Source of the DNA: CAYLNH01 sp964384625
GTDB lineage: Bacteria > Verrucomicrobiota > Lentisphaeria > JABSQK01
DNA length: 5,603 nucleotides
Assembly: GCA_964384625.1 (NCBI GenBank)
Contig: CAYLNH010000373.1
Location: 1 to 5,603, forward strand
Direction of reading: 5' to 3'
Positions within the stretch are counted from its first letter, which is position 1. Every line of letters begins with the position of its first letter. Both the position numbers and the translations under genes were made by a program. A model generated the notes under the pieces. The model saw nothing but the letters and a program-made list of their open reading frames with translations. It ran no database searches and was not told where the DNA came from. This document shows, piece by piece, positions 1 through 5,603 of this stretch.

Positions 1-68
1 CCTCCAGTTCCCGTTTTCCCGCCGCTTTGGCCGGCGCACCGGCCAAAGCGGCGGGGAAACAGGGGAGG
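1..68. repeat. Strong GC-rich hairpin (inverted repeat)
   Basis: Bases 13-34 and 39-60 are inverted copies of each other over 22 positions, with only one G-T wobble and a 4-base loop (CGCA, 35-38). An outer CCTCC (1-5) can also pair with GGAGG (64-68) across an internal loop. No T-run follows on either strand, so it is not a textbook intrinsic terminator. It may be a terminator lacking a U-tract, a REP-like palindrome or a transcript-end hairpin of a gene to the left. The structure is plain in the sequence; its role is open. Confidence 0.85.
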
Positions 69-260
69 TGTGCGGACTTCATACCGGTGACAGATCCGCA
101 AGTACCGCAGGTTCCCAACCTCTTGAGAGTCGGGACTCGAGGCAAAGAAGGGCAGTAATCGAGGGCTTACGGCGGGAGGGGCAATCATTGTTCCACGGGC
201 ACAAGGCGCGTGGCGGCGGTTGGAAATAACAGGGCCGCGAGGTCTTACATCTGTTTGGCA
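69..260. other. Intergenic stretch without a recognisable gene
   Basis: No reading frame here has both a ribosome binding site and protein-like composition. The only local structure seen is a small bulged hairpin: CCTC (119-122) with GAGG (139-142) and GAGT (127-130) with ACTC (135-138), separated by a 4-base bulge and closed by a CGGG loop. No tRNA or other RNA family was recognised. Confidence 0.5.
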
Positions 261-267
261 AATCCCA

Positions 268-296
268 TTGACACGGGCATTGGGATCCACTATATT
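268..296 (+). promoter_or_regulatory. Sigma-70-type promoter for the activase transcript
   Basis: TTGACA at 268-273 is a perfect -35 hexamer. TATATT at 291-296 differs from the consensus -10 at one base, and the spacer is exactly 17 bp. The expected start of transcription is about base 303, giving a leader of about 308 nt before the ATG at 611. TCCCA (263-267) and TGGGA (281-285) form a loose inverted repeat straddling the -35 box, a possible but weak operator. A 9-base sequence, TGTTTGGCA, lies just upstream at 252-260 and recurs at 462-470. Confidence 0.7.
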
Positions 297-316
297 CGCG
301 CTCTTGTTTTTGTTGT

Positions 317-435
317 TGGCAGGGGCTTTCCTCAGTCTGTGGTTTTTTGATGTACACATCCGTGACAGTCAGTGTGGTTTGCTGACCATCCTGTCGACTG
401 AGGGAGATCGCGCTATGGAGGACGCCCCCTTGCTG
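317..435 (+). other. Candidate folded RNA domain in the leader
   Basis: CCTCAGTC (330-337) pairs perfectly with GACTGAGG (396-403), extendable by wobble and A-T pairs to 327-337/396-406. Outside it, TGGCAGGGG (317-325) can pair with 426-435 with one bulged T. Nested inside is a hairpin in which GACA (364-367) pairs with TGTC (392-395) and GTCAG (368-372) with CTGAC (382-386). The 3' strand of the 327-337/396-406 helix covers the AGGGAG sequence at 401-406 in front of the small ORF at 415. Pairing was found by eye only and no energy was computed. Confidence 0.4.
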
Positions 436-495
436 TCCAGGAACTTAGAGAACATAGGACTTGTTTGGCATTTCAGTTGCTCGGTCGGGCGATGA
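415..495 (+). CDS. Possible 26-residue upstream ORF (leader peptide candidate)
   Basis: An ATG at 415 lies 8 bases after AGGGAG (401-406) and opens a 26-codon frame beginning MEDAPLLSRN and ending at TGA 493-495. The ATG at 492 overlaps this stop as ATGA and opens a 7-codon frame ending at TAA 513-515. There is no recognisable domain and no run of one amino acid of the kind seen in attenuator peptides. The Shine-Dalgarno would be buried in the predicted helix 327-337/396-406. Frames this short are common by chance, so this is only a candidate. Confidence 0.2.
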   Translation: MEDAPLLSRNLENIGLVWHFSCSVGR

Positions 496-530
496 GTGAA
501 CCGGCCGGCAGATAATTGCGGAGGGAACGG

Positions 531-599
531 GTGTTCGCAGGAATGCTGCACGCCAGGCGCAAACCGTCCGGTTCGGAATGCGCAACGTTCTGTGATTAG
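531..599 (+). CDS. Possible 22-residue upstream ORF coupled to the activase
   Basis: A GTG at 531 follows GGAGGG (520-525) with 5 bases of spacing. It opens a 22-codon frame whose stop TAG (597-599) lies inside the Shine-Dalgarno AGGAGA (598-603) of the activase. An internal in-frame ATG occurs at 543. Ribosomes on this frame would cross the hairpin 557-583 and terminate on the activase ribosome binding site, the classic geometry for translational coupling. The peptide resembles no known family and chance occurrence cannot be excluded. Confidence 0.3.
   Translation: MFAGMLHARRKPSGSECATFCD
557..583 (+). promoter_or_regulatory. Hairpin just upstream of the activase ribosome binding site
   Basis: GCGCA (557-561) pairs with TGCGC (579-583). 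Within it CCG (564-566) pairs with CGG (574-576), giving a symmetrical AA/AA internal loop (562-563 and 577-578) and a 7-base loop (567-573). It ends 14 bases before the Shine-Dalgarno at 598, so it does not itself mask the ribosome binding site. There is no T-run after it, so it is not an intrinsic terminator. Confidence 0.45.
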
Positions 600-603
600 G
601 AGA
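598..603 (+). promoter_or_regulatory. Ribosome binding site of the activase gene
   Basis: AGGAGA lies 7 bases upstream of the ATG at 611, which is ideal spacing and fixes the start of the large ORF. The TAG ending the small frame at 531-599 shares its last two bases with this site. Confidence 0.85.
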
Positions 604-610
604 ACAACTT

Positions 611-3600
611 ATGGAAAGTAAAGCGCTTTCTATTGCCACCGGCCCGCAGATTCGTGCCGATGGTCCGTGCGCCCTGGGCGTGGATGTCGGATCCGCGTAT
701 GTCTCTCTTGCCGTTGTTGACTGTGAGGGGAACCTGATCCACCACGACTACCGCCGGCACCACGGGCATGTGGCGGAGACCGTGGCCGAAGCCGTTGCCG
801 CGACCAACGGTCACGGTTTCGGCAGGATCGCCAAGACCGGCGACGGCGCGCAGCAGATCGAGAACGCCGGGCCGATGCTGGACCCGACTGTAGCAATCCT
901 CTATGGCACAAGAAATCTCTGTCCGGACGTCCAGAACATCATCTACATCGGCGCCGGCAGTTTCTATCTCGTCGTCCTGAACGAAGACGGCGAATACCTG
1001 CGCCACACGGCCAACACCGCCTGTGCCTCGGGCACCGGCGCCTTTCTGGACCAGCAGGCTTTGCGGCTCGGTTCCAAGCCCGAAGAACTCGCGGACCTGG
1101 CGGGCAACGCCAGGAGTTGTCCCTCCGTTGCCACCCGCTGCGCCGTGTTTGCGAAGACCGACATCATCCATCTCCAGCAATGCGGTTATGGCCCGGAAGA
1201 CATTTCCGCCGGCATCTGCCGCGGTATGGCGGAAAGCACCCTGGACACGCTGCTCAAAGGAAAAACGATCCAGGGCAAGACCGTCGTGGTCGGCGGCGTC
1301 GCGAAGAACTCACAGATTGTGTCGTACATCAACACGAAGCTCGGCTTCGACGTCGAAGTCCCGCCCCACCCCGAATTGGCCGGCGCCATCGGCGCCGCTG
1401 AACACGCCGCCGTCGAGGGCCTCGAAACGACCTCCGGCTGGACCGTTAACAAAGCCGAAGCCACACAGGAACAACGGTTGCGGCGCCCTGCCCTCAGGCT
1501 GGAAAAGAGCGACTACCCGGATTTCAGCTCCCATGATTTCTGGATCAACGACGATGAATCGGAAATCTCCATCATCCGCGAACCTGACGCGACGACCTAC
1601 GATGTCGTCCTCGGCATCGACATTGGTTCAACATCGACCAAGGGCATCATGGTCGCCGCCGACCACGAACCGTTGATCAGCGTCTACCGCAAGACCGCCG
1701 GCGCTCCAATCCAGGCCACGCAGCTCCTCCTTAAGGCGTTCACCCAAGCCGCCGAGAAGTACAATCTCAAACTCAACGTTACGGCTGCCGGCACCACCGG
1801 CTCCGGCCGTAAGCTGATCAACAAGATTATCCGCGGCGACCTCGAGATGAACGAGATCACCGCGCACGCCCGGGCGGCAGTCCACCTCGACCCCAAAGTC
1901 GATACCATTCTCGAAATCGGCGGACAGGATTCGAAGTTTACGCAGTTGGACGAGGGCGTCGTCTACAACTCCGTCATGAACCATGTCTGCGCCGCCGGCA
2001 CGGGATCGTTCATCGAAGAACAGGCGAAGCGCCTGGGCATTTCAGTCTGGGACTACGGCGATCATGTGCTCGATGTTGCTCCACCGCGCACCTCCGACCG
2101 CTGCACCGTCTTTATGGAGCGCGACCTCGATGTCCTCCTGGCCCAGGGCTGGAGCCGCCAGGAAGTCGCTGCCGCTGTCCTCTACTCCGTCTGTGAGAAC
2201 TACCTGAACAAGGTCGTCGCCGGCCAGCACATCGGCAACCGCGTCTATTTCCAGGGCGCGACCGCGCGAAATAAAGCGCTCGTCGCCGCCTTCGAACAAA
2301 CCCTGCAAAAACCGATTACGGTCTCGCCGTACTGCCACCTTACCGGCGCGCTCGGCATCGCCCTCCTCCTCCTCGACGCCGAAATCCAGAACACCGATTT
2401 CCGCGGCCTGGCTTTCGCCGACACCCACGTCGAAAGCGAAAGTGAGAAATGCACGTTCTGCCGCAACGAGTGCGAGTTGACCGTCATCAACCTGGACGGC
2501 GAGAAGCTGGGCTGGGGCATGAAATGCGGCAAAGAGTACTCTGAGACGAAACGCGTGAACAAGAAGGCGCCCGGCTACGAACTGTTCCGCCTGCGCCGCA
2601 AACTGCTGCTTGAAAAGGCCGGGCAGGATCCGGACACACCCGGGTTCACGTTCGGCATCCCGCGCAGTCTGACCATGTACAACTACCTGCCGCTCTGGGG
2701 CACACTGCTGCGACGGCTCGGCGGCAAAATGGTCCTCTCCAGGGAAACCCGTGAAGCAACCCGTAAACTCGGACTGCAATACAGCCAGGCGGATTTCTGT
2801 GCACCCGTCATCACCAGCCATGGACACGTCGCCGAACTGGCGGCGGCAAACCCGGACTTTATCTTCATCCCCCACCTGATCCGCGCTCAAACCGGCAACA
2901 GCGAGTTCTCCGACACGCACTTCTGCCCGTTTGTGCAGAGTCACCCGTCGGTGATCAAGACCACCAATACCACCGGCGAGTACGCCGGCGAAGTCGTCTC
3001 GCCGGTGATCAAGTTTGTCAACGGCTATCCCAAGATGGCGAAGGCGATCCACGAAGCCCTGAGTGCTGTCATGGATGTCTCGCTCAGCGATGTGAAGCGC
3101 GCCTTGAAAGCCGGGCTGGCGGCGCAGCGTTCCTTTGATCGCGAGATCAAGGCGGCCGGGCGGGAGACACTCAAGCGCCTGCAGGACAGCGACGAGATGG
3201 GTATTGTTGTCTTCGGCCGCCCGTACAACGTCAACGACCCGGGCATCAACGTCAATCTCCCGGAGAAGATTGCGGAGAAAGGCGTAACCGTCATCCCGAT
3301 GGACTTCCTCGAGCCCGGCGAACTCGAGGAACGCTGGTACAACATGTACTGGAACTACGGCCAGGCGATCGTGCGCACCGCGCGCACAGTACTGGATTCC
3401 GACAACCTCTTCGGCATCCTGTTCAGCAATTTCTGCTGCGGCCCGGACTCGTACATCATGACCTACTTCAAAGAGATCATGCATGAACGGCGCAAGCCCT
3501 TCCTGATCGTCCAATTTGATGCGCACGGCGCCGATGCCGGCTATGTCACGCGCGTTGAAGCCGCAATGGAATCGTTCAAGGCCTGGCACCCGCAGAAACG

Positions 3601-4831
3601 CCTGCCGCCCGCAGCCCCGCGCAAGCGCAAGCAGATCGACCAGAACAAGATCATCTTCTTCTCGCCGATGGACCCGATCGGCGTGCGCATGATGACGGCG
3701 GCCTTCCAGTCGGAGGGCTACCGTGCCGAGGCGCTGCAGGAAGACGAAGAATCCCTCGACATCGGCTACAAACACACGCTGGGCGGCGAATGCGCGCCCT
3801 GCCCGTCCACGCTCGGCAGTTTCATCCGCACCGTGGAACAACGCAACCTGAAGCCGAACGAAGTGGCCTTGTTCATGCCGACCGCCCACGGTCCGTGCCG
3901 TTTCGGACAGTATGCCTGTCTGGATCACCTGTTGTTCCGCAAAAAGGGCTGGGGCGATGTGGAGATCCTCTCGCCGAGCTCGTCCAATTCCTACGCCGGC
4001 CTGCCCGAACGCATGCGGCGTCTCATGTGGCGCGGCGTCGTGATCACAGATCTCCTCACCAAGATGATCCTCAAGACCCGGCCTTACGAGAAGAAGAAAG
4101 GCGAGACTGACGAAATCGCCGAAGAGAGCATCGCCGAGTTGGAGCACAGCATCCAGGGCGGCGGCCGCGACTTGAAAGACGTCCTGGCCCACACCGTCGA
4201 CCGCTTCCTCGGCATCGAGGTCAACCGCCGCCACCAACGCCCGAAGGTCGGGGTCCTCGGCGAGATCTACGTGCGCAACAGCGTCTTCCTGAATCAGAAC
4301 GTGCTTGGCTGGATCGAGAATCTCGGCGGCGAAGCCGTGCGCACATCCATTGCCGAGTGGGTCCTGTACACCGCGTTCATGGATAAGTACAAAGCCAAAG
4401 ACAATCCGTTGAATATCATACGTCGCGTCAAGGCGGAGCTGTCCGGTGTCTATTTTGCCCGCAGCGAACACGCCCTGTATGACGTGGCGCACAACATGGT
4501 GCACGATCGTGTTGAGCCGCCAATCGAAGATGTTATCGCCGCCGGCCGCAAGTACGTTCCGGTCGAGTTCGAAGGCGAATCCATCCTGACCATCGGCCGC
4601 GCAATCCTGTTCATCGAACGCGAGAACGTGGATGCCATCGTCAACGCCGCGCCGTCATTCTGCATGCCCGGCACGACAACCACATCGATCTTCGCCCGTA
4701 TCGAAGACGAACTCGGCGTCCCGATCATCTGCAACTTCTACGACGGCAGCGGCGAGCCGAATAAGGTCTTACGTCCGCACCTGCATTGTCTGACGCGTCG
4801 CCATCAGTTCACCCCGGCGCCGGTACGGTAG
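611..4831 (+). CDS. Acyl-CoA dehydratase activase-related protein: double ASKHA ATPase fused to DUF2229 and HGD-D-like regions
   Basis: This 1406-residue protein belongs to the large fused activases related to HgdC/YjiL (BadF/BadG/BcrA/BcrD ATPases), and its length is normal for them. ATPase module 1 (about 20-280) has GVDVGS at 23-28, Cys138 in CASGTG, Cys177 in RCAVF and GGVAKN at 228-233. Module 2 (about 331-590) has GIDIGST at 335-341, GGQD at 437-440, Cys460 in CAAGTG, Cys498 in RCTVF and QGATARN at 548-554. The two Cys per module match the ligands of the inter-subunit [4Fe-4S] cluster in the stand-alone activator. Next come a Cys cluster (614, 617, 621, 639), a DUF2229-like region from about 679 (Cys730, Cys772), and a Cys-rich C-terminal part with FCCGPD (Cys942, Cys943), GGECAPC (Cys1061, Cys1064) and GPCRFGQYAC (Cys1096, Cys1103), resembling 2-hydroxyglutaryl-CoA dehydratase D-component. 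It has no signal peptide or membrane segment, so it is probably cytoplasmic and oxygen-sensitive. ATP hydrolysis likely drives low-potential electron transfer; the substrate is unknown. Module 1 has GAGS (114-117) where GGQD is expected. The ATG has a good ribosome binding site. Confidence 0.93.
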   Translation: MESKALSIATGPQIRADGPCALGVDVGSAYVSLAVVDCEGNLIHHDYRRHHGHVAETVAEAVAATNGHGFGRIAKTGDGAQQIENAGPMLDPTVAILYGTRNLCPDVQNIIYIGAGSFYLVVLNEDGEYLRHTANTACASGTGAFLDQQALRLGSKPEELADLAGNARSCPSVATRCAVFAKTDIIHLQQCGYGPEDISAGICRGMAESTLDTLLKGKTIQGKTVVVGGVAKNSQIVSYINTKLGFDVEVPPHPELAGAIGAAEHAAVEGLETTSGWTVNKAEATQEQRLRRPALRLEKSDYPDFSSHDFWINDDESEISIIREPDATTYDVVLGIDIGSTSTKGIMVAADHEPLISVYRKTAGAPIQATQLLLKAFTQAAEKYNLKLNVTAAGTTGSGRKLINKIIRGDLEMNEITAHARAAVHLDPKVDTILEIGGQDSKFTQLDEGVVYNSVMNHVCAAGTGSFIEEQAKRLGISVWDYGDHVLDVAPPRTSDRCTVFMERDLDVLLAQGWSRQEVAAAVLYSVCENYLNKVVAGQHIGNRVYFQGATARNKALVAAFEQTLQKPITVSPYCHLTGALGIALLLLDAEIQNTDFRGLAFADTHVESESEKCTFCRNECELTVINLDGEKLGWGMKCGKEYSETKRVNKKAPGYELFRLRRKLLLEKAGQDPDTPGFTFGIPRSLTMYNYLPLWGTLLRRLGGKMVLSRETREATRKLGLQYSQADFCAPVITSHGHVAELAAANPDFIFIPHLIRAQTGNSEFSDTHFCPFVQSHPSVIKTTNTTGEYAGEVVSPVIKFVNGYPKMAKAIHEALSAVMDVSLSDVKRALKAGLAAQRSFDREIKAAGRETLKRLQDSDEMGIVVFGRPYNVNDPGINVNLPEKIAEKGVTVIPMDFLEPGELEERWYNMYWNYGQAIVRTARTVLDSDNLFGILFSNFCCGPDSYIMTYFKEIMHERRKPFLIVQFDAHGADAGYVTRVEAAMESFKAWHPQKRLPPAAPRKRKQIDQNKIIFFSPMDPIGVRMMTAAFQSEGYRAEALQEDEESLDIGYKHTLGGECAPCPSTLGSFIRTVEQRNLKPNEVALFMPTAHGPCRFGQYACLDHLLFRKKGWGDVEILSPSSSNSYAGLPERMRRLMWRGVVITDLLTKMILKTRPYEKKKGETDEIAEESIAELEHSIQGGGRDLKDVLAHTVDRFLGIEVNRRHQRPKVGVLGEIYVRNSVFLNQNVLGWIENLGGEAVRTSIAEWVLYTAFMDKYKAKDNPLNIIRRVKAELSGVYFARSEHALYDVAHNMVHDRVEPPIEDVIAAGRKYVPVEFEGESILTIGRAILFIERENVDAIVNAAPSFCMPGTTTTSIFARIEDELGVPIICNFYDGSGEPNKVLRPHLHCLTRRHQFTPAPVR

Positions 4832-5492
4832 CTCGGTGAGTCGGAGACGCGGTTCCTGCCGCCGCCGGGTTTGCCCCGCCGGAGCAGTGGTCGGTTTGCT
4901 GCCGATGGACCGCGTGCATCGCGTACTCCCCAAAAGTCCCGACGTAATAGTTCCACTCCCAGAACTGTATCTGCACTAACTTCCCAGCAATGTTGTTCTG
5001 GAATGCCAACGCCGCCTCTTCCGGTGATTGCTCCGGGTTCGCTCGCAGCGCAATGTGTATGTGATCCGGCATCACCGACAGCGACCTGATCAGGTAGTCC
5101 TTCTTTCTGGCCACTGCCGGCGACACTCGTCGAATCTCATAGGCTTCGTCTGGTCCCATCCGGCAGCGATCAGACGCAACCAAGACAACGCGCAGATTGT
5201 ACCAGTACCTTGCACTTGAGGTACAGGTCGGTTCCGACAGGTCGATGGCGCTGGCATAGATGCCGCAGGCCTCCAGGGACTCCCGGCAGTTCGGATCGAC
5301 CAGGCCGGCGCGAGCTAACTGCTTCTTGATATGGAACTCAACATCGGAACGCGTGTTGCTCCTTGCGCCGCATAGGGATATTGGGCTCATCCATGGCAAA
5401 CGGTTGAACAACTGCACCACTACGGTCATAGCTAGACGTGCCGCGAAAAGCCTTCTGGAGCCCCCCACGGCCTTGTGCTGGCCTTTTTGCAC
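4809..5492 (-). CDS. HUH (Y1/REP-associated type) transposase-family protein, probably N-terminally shortened
   Basis: The 227-residue frame carries the HUH nuclease signature MPDHIHIALR (141-150, metal-binding His144 and His146). It follows a likely first core strand, RYWYNLRVVLV (95-105), and precedes a helix with QSPEE and FQNN. The segment FWEWNYYVGTFGEY (177-190) holds candidate catalytic tyrosines (Tyr182, Tyr183 or Tyr190). Such enzymes cut and rejoin single-stranded DNA at hairpins such as REP sequences. Members I recall carry additional sequence before the NTRSDVE segment (46-52). Here the frame stays open upstream to about 5579 with no ATG, leaving only GTG 5492 (poor ribosome binding site) or ATG 5429. 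The tail after residue 197 is low-complexity and reads into the end of the activase gene, overlapping it by 23 bp. It may be a remnant or a domesticated gene. The family call is firm; activity and start are not. Confidence 0.75.
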   Translation of the reverse strand: MQKGQHKAVGGSRRLFAARLAMTVVVQLFNRLPWMSPISLCGARSNTRSDVEFHIKKQLARAGLVDPNCRESLEACGIYASAIDLSEPTCTSSARYWYNLRVVLVASDRCRMGPDEAYEIRRVSPAVARKKDYLIRSLSVMPDHIHIALRANPEQSPEEAALAFQNNIAGKLVQIQFWEWNYYVGTFGEYAMHAVHRQQTDHCSGGANPAAAGTASPTHRATVPAPG

Positions 5493-5556
5493 AAATCCTA
5501 CTGGACAAACTGCCGTAGTGCCTGTAGCTTTTGTGCATGCATAAACAGAACAAATA
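5493..5556. other. Short spacer between transposase frame and terminator hairpin
   Basis: No promoter, ribosome binding site or gene was recognised here. On the minus strand it is the T-rich tail of the hairpin at 5557-5592 followed by the in-frame but ATG-less upstream extension of the transposase frame. Confidence 0.4.
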
Positions 5557-5592
5557 AGGATTGATGTGACTGTCTTCGGTCACTTCAATCCT
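5541..5592 (-). terminator. Probable intrinsic terminator of a leftward gene beyond the right edge
   Basis: Bases 5557-5570 and 5579-5592 form a 14-bp stem with one mismatch and an 8-base loop (5571-5578). On the minus strand the stem is followed by TATTTGTTCTGTTT (5556-5543), a T-rich tail typical of rho-independent termination. The plus strand has no such tail. The gene it would terminate must lie to the right on the minus strand. It would also separate the transposase frame from that gene's transcription. Alternatively it is a hairpin recognised by the neighbouring HUH enzyme. Confidence 0.6.
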
Positions 5593-5603
5593 GTGGTTCG
5601 ATA

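Larger units (their letters stand above)
303..610 (+). promoter_or_regulatory. Long, structured 5' leader of the activase mRNA
   Basis: This is the stretch between the predicted transcription start and the activase ATG. By eye it can form a long irregular helix in its first half (317-435) and a compact hairpin just before the ribosome binding site (557-583). It also carries short ORFs with plausible Shine-Dalgarno sequences. No known riboswitch, T-box, 6S RNA or other RNA family was recognised with confidence. A leader this long and structured suggests post-transcriptional control, which is inference; it could also be ordinary untranslated sequence. Confidence 0.4.

Noticed and set aside
303..480. 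Possible 6S-like long hairpin RNA
   Set aside because: The fold has multiple internal branches rather than the single bubble-and-stem expected, and the conserved closing-stem sequences were not seen.
220..495. 91-residue plus-strand frame with a strongly hydrophobic stretch (about residues 23-45)
   Set aside because: It starts at a TTG without a convincing ribosome binding site, and a near-consensus promoter (268-296) lies inside it. The hydrophobic run comes from T-rich DNA around 298-350. A small membrane protein cannot be fully excluded, but the promoter-leader reading fits better.
482..520. Weak resemblance to a fluoride riboswitch (GGGCGATGAGTG followed by a CAGATAATTGC-like segment)
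   Set aside because: Key conserved positions and the expected pseudoknot pairing are not there. A covariance-model search would be needed to revive it.
549..590. Partial resemblance to the c-di-GMP (GEMM-I) aptamer around CCAGGCGCAAACC
   Set aside because: Only a few consensus bases match. The second helix with its tetraloop-receptor partner is missing because the coding start follows at once.
596..1180. 194-residue minus-strand frame overlapping the activase start
   Set aside because: It is antisense to a conserved ATPase domain, has no recognisable motif, and would overlap the activase promoter-proximal region. GC-rich shadow frame.
2042..4504. 820-residue open frame on the minus strand inside the activase gene
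   Set aside because: It is a shadow of the codon bias of the plus-strand gene. The plus-strand protein has clear family motifs throughout, while the antisense translation shows no recognisable domain.
4832..4905. Possible intrinsic terminator for the activase gene
   Set aside because: Only a 4-bp GC hairpin and no T-run could be found, so the end of the activase transcript is not determined by an obvious terminator here.

Overview
The window holds one very large, well-preserved gene, a long non-coding region in front of it, and a transposase-type gene converging on it from the right. No rRNA, tRNA or CRISPR array was seen. The source looks like a GC-rich bacterium. The main gene belongs to an oxygen-sensitive Fe-S activase family that is typical of anaerobes. 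The transposase resembles HUH single-strand transposases that I associate with uncultured environmental lineages. The phylum cannot be fixed from this window.

Layout. Bases 1-68 form a strong GC-rich hairpin (22-bp stem, 4-nt loop). Bases 69-260 show nothing identifiable apart from a small bulged hairpin near 119-142. At 268-296 there is a near-consensus housekeeping promoter (TTGACA, 17 bp, TATATT), which predicts a leader of about 308 nt before the main gene. That leader contains a possible folded domain (317-435), a hairpin just upstream of the ribosome binding site (557-583), and two short candidate upstream ORFs (415-495 and 531-599). The stop codon of the second overlaps the Shine-Dalgarno sequence of the main gene.

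Bases 611-4831 encode a 1406-residue multidomain protein. It has two tandem ASKHA ATPase/activase modules of the 2-hydroxyacyl-CoA dehydratase / benzoyl-CoA reductase activator type. These are followed by a small Cys cluster, a DUF2229-like region and a C-terminal Cys-rich region resembling 2-hydroxyglutaryl-CoA dehydratase D-component proteins. Both ATPase modules keep the cysteine pair that binds the bridging [4Fe-4S] cluster in the stand-alone activator, but only the second keeps the GGQD nucleotide-binding motif. The likely role is ATP-driven, low-potential electron transfer to a Fe-S reductase or dehydratase centre. The substrate is unknown and no partner gene lies in the window.

On the minus strand, 5492-4809 encodes an HUH (Y1-like) transposase-family protein. 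It overlaps the 3' end of the activase by 23 bp tail-to-tail, and its N-terminus looks short. At the right edge a 14-bp hairpin with a T-rich minus-strand tail looks like the terminator of a leftward gene lying outside the window. The two genes show no functional link: the transposase looks like a mobile-element remnant or domesticated RAYT-like gene beside a metabolic gene.
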